Below are positions 17,266 to 25,612 of a stretch of 64,000 nucleotides of DNA, piece after piece. Source of the DNA: CAZSDP01 sp964605665 (GTDB lineage Bacteria; Planctomycetota; UBA8108; UBA1146); contig CAZSDP010000024.1 of assembly GCA_964605665.1 (NCBI GenBank), positions 1 to 64,000 on the forward strand, written 5' to 3'. The notes beneath the pieces were generated by a model, which was given only the letters and a program-made list of their open reading frames with translations, searched no databases and was not told the origin of the DNA. Numbering within the stretch: position 1 is the stretch's first letter; each line of letters begins with the position of its first letter. The position numbers and the translations under genes were made by a program.

Positions 17266-19332
17266 ATGGAGATTCTCACGAGTCCCTCAAGTGTTTGGTT
17301 GGCGGCCGGATTGGCGGTTGCTGCGCTTCTGTATGCCAAGATTCTCACCGGTTGGATTCACCGACAATCCCCCGGTACTGATCGCATGCAGGAACTCGCG
17401 ACTGCGGTGCAGCAAGGCGCGATGGCGTTCTTGCGCACGGAGTACAAAATCCTGGCAGTCTTCGCGTTAGTGGTGGCCGTCGCACTCGCGATCGGAGTGG
17501 ACAAGGGAACAGCGGTTTCCTACGTCATCGGTGCACTCGCCAGCGGTATCGCTGGCTGGGTGGGGATGCGGACTGCGACCGCGAGCGCGGTTCGGACCAC
17601 AGAAGCTGCCAAGAGTGGACTCACGGGTGCCTTGACGGTCGCCTTCCGTTCAGGAGCGGTCATGGGCTTGACCGTGGTGGGGCTCGGTCTCTTGTGCATC
17701 TCGATCCTCTTTTGGTACTGGAATGGGAAGCTCCCTGAGGGTGACTTTGTTGCTCCGATCTTCGGATTCTCTTTCGGCGCATCGAGCATTGCCCTCTTCG
17801 CGCGGGTGGGCGGTGGCATCTTCACCAAGGCTGCAGATGTCGGCGCGGATCTGGTCGGTAAAGTCGAAGCGGGAATTCCAGAAGACGATCCGCGAAACCC
17901 GGCGACGATTGCTGATAACGTGGGAGACAATGTCGGGGACGTTGCAGGGATGGGTGCGGACCTCTTTGAGTCCTATGCAGGCTCGATCATCGCGAGTATG
18001 GCCCTCGGTTTGACCACCTTCGGTGCCTTTGCCAGTGCGGAGAACATGGCTGCAGCGATGCCTTGGGTCTGTTTGCCCCTGGTCCTTTCCGCTTTGGGGA
18101 TCTTCGCCTCCCTGATCGGAACGCAAGTCGTGAAGGCTTCCGATGAGAAGCACATTCATGGTGCGTTGTTCAAAGGACTGCTCGTGGCAAGCTTACTCTT
18201 CGCAGGAGCGGCGGCCTTCGTCTTCACTCAGATGCCGGAAGCAGCTGTCTTCGCCAAAGGAAAATGGGGAGTCTACGGCACTTTGGTCGGGGGCTTACTG
18301 CTGGGAATCATCATCGGCAAGATCACCGAGCACTACACTTCCGAACAAGCTCCTCACGCGCAGAAGATCGCCGCAGACTCTGAACAGGGAACTGCGACCA
18401 ACATCATTTCAGGACTGGCGATCGGGATGCAGTCAACGGTCTGGCCGGTGCTTTGGATCGCGGTAGCGATCGGGGTTGCGAATTACCTCGGCGGCCTTTA
18501 CGGCATCGCTTTGAGTGCGGTGGGGATGCTCGCCACACTCGGAATTTCGCTCGGCATCGATGCCTATGGACCGGTGGCAGATAACGCAGGTGGCATCGCT
18601 GAAATGGCGGAGTGCGATCCGGAAGTACGACAGCGCACCGATGCCCTCGATGCGGTAGGTAACACGACCGCCGCCATCGGGAAGGGATTCGCTATCGGTT
18701 CGGCAGCGTTGACCGCATTGGCCCTCTTCAGCACCTACGCCCAGGCGGCAGGGGTGACCGCGATCAACGTCCTCGATTCGAAGGTCACCATCGGTCTCTT
18801 CCTCGGAGCGATCATGACCTTCCTCTTCTCCGCCTTGACGATGAAGGCGGTCGGTCGAGCGGCGGGGGCGATGATCGAAGAAGTGCGTCGTCAGTTCCGG
18901 GAGATCCCCGGGATTCTCGAAGGAAAGTCGAAGCCGGACTACGCCGCCTGCGTCAGCATCTCGACCGCAGGATCTCTCAAAGAAATGCTCCTTCCTGGGT
19001 TTCTAGCGGTGGCAGTGCCGATTACGGTCGGTTCTGTCCCGTTCCTCGGAATGGAAGCTCTCGGCGGGCTTCTGGCGGGAGCGCTGATTACCGGGGTTCT
19101 GTTCGCCATTTTTATGTCGAACGCAGGGGGTGCATGGGACAACGCGAAGAAGTACATTGAGACCGGTCAGCACGGCGGCAAGGGCTCCGATGCCCACAAG
19201 GCTGCGGTCGTCGGTGACACGGTTGGGGATCCATTCAAAGACACCAGCGGTCCCTCGCTCAATATTCTCATCAAGTTGATGTGCATCGTTTCGCTGGTGT
19301 TTGTACCCCTCTTCAAGAGTTTGGCGGAATAG
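17266..19332 (+). CDS. hppA: Membrane-bound K+-dependent-type pyrophosphatase
   Basis: 688 aa, the normal size, from ATG 17266 with AAAAGGTGG just upstream; a longer frame to 17047 is ignored. About 16 membrane helices are visible. Signature sequences for PPi binding are present: GGGIFTKAADVGADLVGKVE, DNVGDNVGDVAGMGADL, and the C-terminal DTVGDPFKDTSGPSLNI. At the residues that decide potassium use the protein reads GNTTAAIGKG, with Ala and Gly rather than the Lys and Thr of K+-independent enzymes, so it is of the K+-dependent type. Whether it pumps H+ or Na+ cannot be decided by eye. It couples PPi hydrolysis to ion export at the inner membrane; rsfS follows 9 bp later. Confidence 0.97.
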   Translation: MEILTSPSSVWLAAGLAVAALLYAKILTGWIHRQSPGTDRMQELATAVQQGAMAFLRTEYKILAVFALVVAVALAIGVDKGTAVSYVIGALASGIAGWVGMRTATASAVRTTEAAKSGLTGALTVAFRSGAVMGLTVVGLGLLCISILFWYWNGKLPEGDFVAPIFGFSFGASSIALFARVGGGIFTKAADVGADLVGKVEAGIPEDDPRNPATIADNVGDNVGDVAGMGADLFESYAGSIIASMALGLTTFGAFASAENMAAAMPWVCLPLVLSALGIFASLIGTQVVKASDEKHIHGALFKGLLVASLLFAGAAAFVFTQMPEAAVFAKGKWGVYGTLVGGLLLGIIIGKITEHYTSEQAPHAQKIAADSEQGTATNIISGLAIGMQSTVWPVLWIAVAIGVANYLGGLYGIALSAVGMLATLGISLGIDAYGPVADNAGGIAEMAECDPEVRQRTDALDAVGNTTAAIGKGFAIGSAALTALALFSTYAQAAGVTAINVLDSKVTIGLFLGAIMTFLFSALTMKAVGRAAGAMIEEVRRQFREIPGILEGKSKPDYAACVSISTAGSLKEMLLPGFLAVAVPITVGSVPFLGMEALGGLLAGALITGVLFAIFMSNAGGAWDNAKKYIETGQHGGKGSDAHKAAVVGDTVGDPFKDTSGPSLNILIKLMCIVSLVFVPLFKSLAE

Positions 19333-19341
19333 AGCCGTTCT

Positions 19342-19782
19342 ATGTCTGAAGCTGCGAAGAAACGACTGACCGATCCCGTGGAGCTCGAGCAAATTGCGGT
19401 CGAGGTGGCCCAATTTCTTCACTCGAAGCGAGCGCGCGAGATTTCAGTACTACGGGTGCGGGAGCTCCTCCCCATCGCGTCGTTCTTCGTGATCGCTTCG
19501 GCAGGATCGCAACGAGCAACCAAGAACTTCGCCGACGGAGTGGAGAGACTCTTAAAGCCGAAGGGCTTACCGAGGCTCGGGGTCCATGGTCGCAAGGAAG
19601 GACGCTGGGTCTGCCTCGATTACGCTGAATTAGTCGTGCACATCTTCGATGGCGATGCACGAAAGTTCTACGACCTCGAGAACTTGTGGGTTGGAGCTCC
19701 TCGAGTTGAAGTCGAGTATGGTCCAGTCCCCGAGCATGCACCTGAGGCGGAAGAAGAGAGCGACGTCTTCTTCGGAGAGTAA
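19342..19782 (+). CDS. rsfS: Ribosomal silencing factor RsfS
   Basis: 146 aa. The RsfS/Iojap core is plain: EISVLRVRELLPIASFFVI, ASAGSQRATKNFADGVER, and the family signature GRWVCLDYAELVVHIFDG, ending RKFYDLENLWVGAPRVE. RsfS binds uL14 and blocks joining of ribosomal subunits when nutrients are short. The acidic tail PEAEEESDV is normal for the family. It is 9 bp after hppA, so the two are probably co-transcribed, and a 15-bp hairpin terminator follows at 19810. Confidence 0.93.
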   Translation: MSEAAKKRLTDPVELEQIAVEVAQFLHSKRAREISVLRVRELLPIASFFVIASAGSQRATKNFADGVERLLKPKGLPRLGVHGRKEGRWVCLDYAELVVHIFDGDARKFYDLENLWVGAPRVEVEYGPVPEHAPEAEEESDVFFGE

Positions 19783-19809
19783 GTCAGATCACTGTTCGTG
19801 AGATTTACA

Positions 19810-19844
19810 CAGCGCCCCGGGAGGTCATTCCTCTCGGGGCGCTG
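19810..19844. terminator. Strong 15-bp hairpin between convergent genes
   Basis: CAGCGCCCCGGGAGG (19810-19824) pairs along its whole length with 19830-19844 (one G-T), loop TCATT. It serves rsfS from the left and the 19825 gene from the right. The TGA stop of the minus-strand gene falls in the loop and its last codons form one arm. There is only a weak T run after the stem. Confidence 0.8.
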
Positions 19845-22026
19845 TTGTGAGTAACTCGAGAGTCGAACGGGTTCCCCAGTGTGGCTCAGAGCGGTGGAGG
19901 ATCAGATATCGATTGTGGTCGACGGGAGTCACGCTTCCTCCGTTGGAGCCCTCTGGCCAGGGGAGTTGGCGTTGAGGGGCGCCGCCGACCAGTGGATCGA
20001 GACTCCAAAACGCCCAACTCTTACGCAGGGGAACGGCGAGCTCATTTCCGAGCAACTGTGGGACTCCGCTCACGAGTGGCGCGACGTCCTCCTCGGAAGG
20101 GTTGAGCCCGGAGGATCTTCGTTTCCGCTGCCGCTCGTTTGGCGTCGCCAGGTCCAACTTGACTCGTGAAGTGCGAAGCTTGCCAGTGCCTGGTTCCAAC
20201 GAAGAGAGTTGGATCGTGAATCGCTCTTTCGGAGTGAAGAGGTCGATCAGCCAAGGAATGCCGTGGTCATCTTTTCTCAACACCGTCAGGGGTGTGACAG
20301 GATGTGCCCAAGCGATGCGCCACTTTGCGAGATCGATGCCGAGCACTTGCTTTGCGTCGGGAGGAAGCGCGATCAGTTGATCTCCAAACTTGGCATCATT
20401 GACGACCCAGGCATCGCAAGTGTAGCGAGGGCGGTAGGCGGGTAGTTTCTTGAAGTAGTACCGACTCCACTTCGCTGCCGGTCTGGTGGAATCGATGTGT
20501 CGTGAATAGAGCAAGGCGCCTCGAAGATCTCCCTTCGATCGGCCTACTCGAGCAATCCAACCGCCGCGGATCACGGCGATCAACTCATCTCGGTATTCGA
20601 TGATCCGCCCTTCTGGAATCAGTCCTGCGAGGTCATTCATCGAGTGCCAAGGGCGAGTGATCGCTCCCAGTTCACTTCTCCACAGCTCTTTTCCACTGCG
20701 AAGATCGAAGGCGAACATCCACGTTTCCACCTCGTCAAAGCCGCGAGTGGCGAGCCAGAACACTTCATTGTTGGTAAGAAGAGGCGGCCCTCCGGTGGTG
20801 AAACCTTCGAGTGCTGGTTTTATCGAGGCGAGAGGCGCTGGAGGTTGCTGTGAACCATCCCAGCGGTAGATCGCGCCTTCGATCCACCCAAATTCCCGCC
20901 AAGGATCCTCGGTATGGACCCACTCGATCGTCTGTGAATATTCCTTTCGAGGAGTGCGCATCGGAAGGACAAGTCGGTCTCGAGTGACCGCTCCGTACCA
21001 GGGTGCGTCGCGAAGATGAACGCTTCGATCGAGACTCTTCGGGTAGAGCGTGGGGAGAGTCCAAGCTCGACGTAACTGTTGATTCAACTCGACTGCGAAC
21101 GGCCCTTCCACTCCCGGCAAGATGGCGAGATCGTCTGTGACGATCGGCTGTAGTTCGGTCAGTGGAACTCTTCGCGACTTTGGTAACGGGCGAACCTCCA
21201 AGTTGTCGAGAGGATTCGCAGTGAGGTCGAGTGGAAGCGCTGCGATGCGGCGGAGAGTGCCCCTCGGTGCGGGATGATGGGGACTAGAAAATGTCGGCGG
21301 AGCGGGTGTGATCCAGCGTCGGAGTGTGGGGTGGATTCGTTCGAGTAACTCCGTTCTGTTTGAGAGGAGTGAGGTGGTGCGGCGGTCCCCTTCCTCGATC
21401 GCACGTTCCAATCGTCGCAACGCGAGATCTTCCAATCCGGGGAGCCACAAAAGAGGGCTCGCCGCATCGACTGGTCCCTCGCCGAATTCACGTTCAGCAA
21501 AGGTGTCGGAAACCTGTAGACGCTCTCTGCTCGAGGTGGGGAGATCTTGATACCACTGAGAGAGCACCGACCAGGGAGGGTCGATGCCGGAGGAAAGGCG
21601 GGTTCCTTCACCCGCTGGGAGAATCAGGGCGCCTCGCCGCTCTGCGAGGAGTTGAAAGAGGAGGTCGCGCCCAGCTCCACCGTCGCCGACTTCGAGCTGG
21701 CGAGCGATGAGAGCGAGAGGATCTCCGTCGATCCAAGGGGGCAGAGCACAAGGAATGCGAACAGGGCCGAGGCCGAGGGAGGGGTTCGCGATGACCCGGC
21801 TAGCATTTTCCTCATCGGCGAAAGCACTCGGAGTCGGTTCGGAGTCGGAGAGCCGAAGCACCGCGATCAGCAGGAAACCGATCGCCAGCACAAACGTCAG
21901 TTTGAGCAGTGGTCCCTGGAATCGATCGAAACTAGGGGGAACCGAGTGCACGGAGACTCTCCTTCTCTGGTTGACCTTACCTCCATCATCGGAGCAGAAG
22001 GCGAGGAACTCCAGTCCGACCCTCAC
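19825..22026 (-). CDS. Membrane-anchored PQQ-propeller-like protein
   Basis: 733 aa with one N-terminal membrane segment (LTFVLAIGFLLIAVLRL, about residues 42-60), so the bulk is periplasmic. Residues about 80-300 are helical and Arg-rich. The C-terminal half has repeating strands of PQQ-propeller type: EVFWLATRGFDEVETWMFAF, DLRSGKELWRSELG, VLGIDLAKWRIAWAH. No quinoprotein residues are recognised, so a structural or scaffold role like BamB is as likely as an enzyme. The true start may be one of the downstream GTG codons before the membrane helix. It is divergent from tsaE, with 237 bp between the starts. Confidence 0.65.
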   Translation of the reverse strand: MRVGLEFLAFCSDDGGKVNQRRRVSVHSVPPSFDRFQGPLLKLTFVLAIGFLLIAVLRLSDSEPTPSAFADEENASRVIANPSLGLGPVRIPCALPPWIDGDPLALIARQLEVGDGGAGRDLLFQLLAERRGALILPAGEGTRLSSGIDPPWSVLSQWYQDLPTSSRERLQVSDTFAEREFGEGPVDAASPLLWLPGLEDLALRRLERAIEEGDRRTTSLLSNRTELLERIHPTLRRWITPAPPTFSSPHHPAPRGTLRRIAALPLDLTANPLDNLEVRPLPKSRRVPLTELQPIVTDDLAILPGVEGPFAVELNQQLRRAWTLPTLYPKSLDRSVHLRDAPWYGAVTRDRLVLPMRTPRKEYSQTIEWVHTEDPWREFGWIEGAIYRWDGSQQPPAPLASIKPALEGFTTGGPPLLTNNEVFWLATRGFDEVETWMFAFDLRSGKELWRSELGAITRPWHSMNDLAGLIPEGRIIEYRDELIAVIRGGWIARVGRSKGDLRGALLYSRHIDSTRPAAKWSRYYFKKLPAYRPRYTCDAWVVNDAKFGDQLIALPPDAKQVLGIDLAKWRIAWAHPVTPLTVLRKDDHGIPWLIDLFTPKERFTIQLSSLEPGTGKLRTSRVKLDLATPNERQRKRRSSGLNPSEEDVAPLVSGVPQLLGNELAVPLRKSWAFWSLDPLVGGAPQRQLPWPEGSNGGSVTPVDHNRYLILHRSEPHWGTRSTLELLTTAPREE

Positions 22027-22263
22027 GAATGAGAGCTCTGGCCAGAATCCACCTCTCCAGCGTGCTGCTGGGCGATTGGTCTGCTCGGGGGGCGGGATTC
22101 TCCTTTCTCCGCGCTTCTTTCGATGTACTGGGGGGATTCTTGTCAGTGGGTGGAGGGGTTGCTACAGTCCCCGAAGTCCCCAGATGGAGAGTCCTGATTT
22201 TCCCTGTTCCTCGGCTCCCGCAGTCTGCTGGGGGAGATCCGCCGATGCGGTTGGGAGAGTTCC

Positions 22264-22803
22264 TTGTCTGATGAAGAGCTGCCGGTTCCCCCTCCAGAGG
22301 TGCGTTCAGACTCTCCTGGGATGACGGAGGAGTGGGGAGAGAGGATCGGGAGAGTTGCTCAACGGGGCGATTTGATCGATCTGCGGGGAGAGTTGGGGGC
22401 AGGGAAGACCTGCTGGGTGCGCGGTTTTGCCCGTGGTCTCGGTGTTCGCGATCCGGTGCGAAGCCCAACATTCACGATCTGTCACGTCCATAGTGGGGAC
22501 CAAATCCTTTTTCACCTCGACGCTTATCGCCTCGAAGATCCCGAGGAATTGCTGATCCAGGGTTGGGACGAAATGCGGGCCCAAGGGGTCGTTGTCGTCG
22601 AGTGGGGGGAGCGGATCGAGGAACTACTCCCCGCGGACAGATTAATGATCCGGTTGCGACACACCGATGCGAAGAGCGCGACCGCGGAGAGCGGGTCGCG
22701 AATTCTCGAGTTTCAAGGTGAAGGAATCCGGGCACTTGAGTTAATCTCTATCTTGACCAGAGTTCGCTCGAATGAGCAGAATTCGCAAGATCATGGACTT
22801 TGA
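22264..22803 (+). CDS. tsaE: tRNA t6A synthesis ATPase TsaE
   Basis: 179 aa from TTG 22264, with GGGAGAG just upstream. The TsaE P-loop GELGAGKTCWVRGFARGLG is followed by the diagnostic VRSPTFTICHVH and FHLDAYRLEDPEEL, then GVVVVEWGERIEELLP. TsaE is the ATPase that resets the TsaB-TsaD complex making threonylcarbamoyladenosine at tRNA position 37. It opens a run of plus-strand genes that ends with miaA, which modifies the same tRNA position. The C-terminal 25 residues are longer than in E. coli. Confidence 0.95.
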   Translation: MSDEELPVPPPEVRSDSPGMTEEWGERIGRVAQRGDLIDLRGELGAGKTCWVRGFARGLGVRDPVRSPTFTICHVHSGDQILFHLDAYRLEDPEELLIQGWDEMRAQGVVVVEWGERIEELLPADRLMIRLRHTDAKSATAESGSRILEFQGEGIRALELISILTRVRSNEQNSQDHGL

Positions 22804-22908
22804 AATCACTGCGTTTTGGGAACGATCTGCGCTGATCAGCATTCGATCCCTGCACCCCTGCTGAGTGCCGACCGCGGCACTTGAAGAGAAAAACAGAGGA
22901 GGCCCACC

Positions 22909-24000
22909 ATGCGGGCACCGCTCTACATTACGGACACCGCTCCTGGCGGTGGAAAGACAGTCGTGACACTCGGACTCATCAGTGAGTTGGGTTCCAGTTT
23001 CGATTCGGTCGGTTTCATCAAACCGGTCGGGCTGGCGCGAGTCCGCGCTGGTCACGATGGCATCGACATCGATGCGATGTTGGTCGACAAGGTTTGCCAA
23101 ACTCGCGCGAACATCAAAGACATGTCACCGGTGAACTTGACTCCAGAAGCGTGGCCGCAGGTTAGTTCAGAAGAAGCGGACCGCATGCTCGGGAAGATTC
23201 GCGGATCCTTCGAAGCGGTGTCGAGTGGGCGTGATGTCACCGTGATCGAGGGAACGGGGCAGGCGGCGTTCGGCAATCTCTTTGGCCTCTCGAATGCTCG
23301 AGTGGCGCGCGAGCTGGGAGCACGTGTGTTGCTCACATCCGCCTTCAGCGATTTGGCGAAGAACGCCTTCGACATGGTTGAGCTGAACCGCGGCTACTTC
23401 GAGTCGAAGGGGGTCTCGGTGCTCGGCGCGATCGTCAACCGAGTTCCATCGGATGCACTCGAGAGCTACTCCGATTACGCCCGCGATCGATTCGCTGCGA
23501 TGGGGCTCGAGCTCTTCGGAATCGTGCCGGAGGATCCCGGTCTGAAGACGTTCCATTTCCTGCAGGTCTCTGAGGTTTTGGATGGAGAGATGATCGCCGG
23601 AGAAGGAAAAGCAGAACGGATGATCGGGACCGTTCGCGTGGGTGCGATGGTACCCCACCGAGCGCTTCAGTACTTCCAGAGCGATTGCCTGGTGATCACT
23701 CCAGGCGATCGGGAGGACGTCATCGTCGCAGTTTGTGCTGCTTCTGGACAAGATTCTGGCGGTCCGTGCGGATTGGTGCTCACTGGTGGAATTCGCCCGC
23801 ATGAGCGGATTCTAGCCCTTCTGAAGGGGGCTGGCCTTCCAGTATTCCTCGCCCGCGAAGATTCCTACACAGTTGCGAGCAAGATCCACGACATAGAATT
23901 GCGAATTCAGCCGAATGATGGAGAGAAGATCGCCCGGGTTCAGAGTTTGGTCTCTGGCCACGTCGAGGTCGATCGAATCATCGCCGCGCTGGAAGGCTAG
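22909..24000 (+). CDS. BioD-like/DRTGG-domain protein (Pta N-terminal type)
   Basis: 363 aa. The N-terminal half is a dethiobiotin-synthetase-like P-loop fold (YITDTAPGGGKTVVTLGL, residues about 6-25; GFIKPVGLARV; VTVIEGTGQAAFGNLFGLSN). The second half has the DRTGG layout (IGTVRVGAMVPHRALQYFQ, LVITPGDREDVIVAVCAASG, GLVLTGGIRPHERI). The two domains together equal the N-terminal regulatory part of long phosphotransacetylases, but the catalytic PTA domain is missing. Such stand-alone proteins occur in several phyla and probably sense nucleotides or acyl groups. The kinase gene follows after 4 bp, which suggests coupled expression. Confidence 0.82.
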   Translation: MRAPLYITDTAPGGGKTVVTLGLISELGSSFDSVGFIKPVGLARVRAGHDGIDIDAMLVDKVCQTRANIKDMSPVNLTPEAWPQVSSEEADRMLGKIRGSFEAVSSGRDVTVIEGTGQAAFGNLFGLSNARVARELGARVLLTSAFSDLAKNAFDMVELNRGYFESKGVSVLGAIVNRVPSDALESYSDYARDRFAAMGLELFGIVPEDPGLKTFHFLQVSEVLDGEMIAGEGKAERMIGTVRVGAMVPHRALQYFQSDCLVITPGDREDVIVAVCAASGQDSGGPCGLVLTGGIRPHERILALLKGAGLPVFLAREDSYTVASKIHDIELRIQPNDGEKIARVQSLVSGHVEVDRIIAALEG

Positions 24001-24004
24001 TCGT

Positions 24005-25252
24005 TTGGCGAAGACCGCGAATCGGGATTCGCAGAATCCGACCCTAAGACTCGGTCAAGAGTTGGTTCGTCGCCGCTTGGCGAGCTTGACTCAGATCCGG
24101 GAGTGTGTTGCTGCTCAGTCAGATCTGGAGCGGCGTGGTCAGACGGTACCGATCGGGAGCATCCTGGTCACCCGTGGGATCTTGACGTTGGAAGAGCTCA
24201 AGGGCTCTCTCTCGTCCCTTGGCCTCCTCTTCATGGCATGCCCTCAATGCCATCATGAGGTGCAGGTCTCTGACTACCAGAGCCAACGTGCTTACTACTG
24301 CAGTCGTTGCAGTGGGGAGTTGGTGTTCTCGAGTAACCGCCCTGAGACTCTCGATGGCTCGTTGAGCGGGTTGCCCGATCTTCCCACTGAAGATCTTGAC
24401 GAGAAGTTCATCGGCGAAGAGGTCGGTGGGTGCAAGATCCTCTCCAAGATTGCCCGTGGAGGGATGGGGACTGTCTACCTCGGGGAGCAAGTTCATCTCG
24501 GACGCCGAGTCGCGGTGAAGATCTTGGCTCCCGAACTGGCACGAGATGAGTCGTTCGTGAAACGATTCATCCAAGAGGCCCGGGCAGTTGCCGAATTGAG
24601 TCACCCTTCGATCATCCACATTATCGATGCCGGAGCGGCCAATGGTTGCTTCTACTTCACGATGGAATATGTCGAAGGTGAGAACCTCAGCAAGATCGTC
24701 AAGCAGCGAGGTCCGATTCCGCTCGGGGAGACGCTCCACCTGATGGAGCAAGTTGCGGATGCACTGTGCCATGCCCACAGCCGAGGCATCGTGCATCGGG
24801 ACATCAAGCCGGACAATATTCTGGTGACTCAGGCGGGTCAGGTGAAGCTCGCTGATCTCGGACTAGCGAAACGGACTTTTGACGAGAATGCTTCCGCGAT
24901 CACCCAAGCTGGGTCGATTTTGGGCACCCCGTACTACATGGCCCCGGAGCAGGCCCGTGATTTCCGCCTCGCGGATGAGCGCAGCGATCTTTACAGCCTC
25001 GGGGTAACGATATACAAAGTGCTCTCTGGATCGGTTCCTTACGACGGCCACAGCCCGATTGAAGTGATGATGAAGGCACTCCAAGGGGACAAGGTTCCCC
25101 TCGATCAGCGGGAGCCTTCGATTCCGCCAGAAGCGGTGGCTCTGGTGGACCGTATGATGCACGTCGATCCAGCTGGACGGTTCAAGAGTGCTGACATTTG
25201 TCGTAACGCGATTCAGAGTCTCAGGCGCCATCTGTCGGAGAATGCGCAATAA
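24005..25252 (+). CDS. Ser/Thr protein kinase with N-terminal zinc ribbon
   Basis: 415 aa from TTG 24005, chosen because GGAAGG lies just upstream and it leaves no overlap; the frame is open to 23915. Residues 10-65 (GQELVRRRLASLTQIRECV, GSILVTRGILTLEEL) resemble a small helical domain often found before planctomycete kinases. A zinc ribbon follows (CPQC at 79-82, CSRC at 99-102). The Hanks-type kinase has the glycine loop GGMGTVYLGE, VAVKI Lys172, HRDIKPDN with catalytic D266, DLG D284, and APE in YMAPEQARD. All catalytic residues are kept. No membrane segment follows, so it is cytoplasmic. Substrates are unknown; the two following genes are candidates by position. Confidence 0.93.
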   Translation: MAKTANRDSQNPTLRLGQELVRRRLASLTQIRECVAAQSDLERRGQTVPIGSILVTRGILTLEELKGSLSSLGLLFMACPQCHHEVQVSDYQSQRAYYCSRCSGELVFSSNRPETLDGSLSGLPDLPTEDLDEKFIGEEVGGCKILSKIARGGMGTVYLGEQVHLGRRVAVKILAPELARDESFVKRFIQEARAVAELSHPSIIHIIDAGAANGCFYFTMEYVEGENLSKIVKQRGPIPLGETLHLMEQVADALCHAHSRGIVHRDIKPDNILVTQAGQVKLADLGLAKRTFDENASAITQAGSILGTPYYMAPEQARDFRLADERSDLYSLGVTIYKVLSGSVPYDGHSPIEVMMKALQGDKVPLDQREPSIPPEAVALVDRMMHVDPAGRFKSADICRNAIQSLRRHLSENAQ

Positions 25253-25360
25253 GAGAGTCTCGTGTCGGTTCGTTGCGTTGCTTCTTAGTGGAAGCCTCGA
25301 ACCGTTGTACTTCATGAGAAGATTCAGAGCTTCGAGCGGACCCACGATCGAAACGAGCCC

Positions 25361-25612
25361 ATGACCCAAAGAAACGATCGGTCAACATCGCCAGAACCAT
25401 CGCCAGATACCTCGCCAGGCGCGGTGCGTGGTGCAATTTTGACATCTCTACAGATCGATTCACCGATCGAGGAGTTTCGAAGACACTTCGCAAAGAAGCA
25501 GCGGAGTTTTGAGGGCACTGCGGACGGTCGTGCGATCGAAATCTATCGACTCGCCTTCGAGCTGGCTGAGCAACTGATTCGCCGGCAGCGTGGAGGTGAA
25601 GAGCGATGCTGA
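25361..25612 (+). CDS. Small conserved-position protein overlapping the SMC-like gene
   Basis: 83 aa. The first 25 residues are Ser/Pro-rich and probably unfolded. The rest is helical: SPIEEFRRHFAKKQRSF and AIEIYRLAFELAEQLIRRQR. I recognise no family. The stop overlaps the ATG of the SMC-like ATPase gene (ATGCTGA at 25606-25612), a strong sign of translational coupling, so a partner or regulator of that ATPase is the natural guess. The Ser/Thr-rich head could be a target of the kinase encoded upstream; that is inference. Confidence 0.6.
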   Translation: MTQRNDRSTSPEPSPDTSPGAVRGAILTSLQIDSPIEEFRRHFAKKQRSFEGTADGRAIEIYRLAFELAEQLIRRQRGGEERC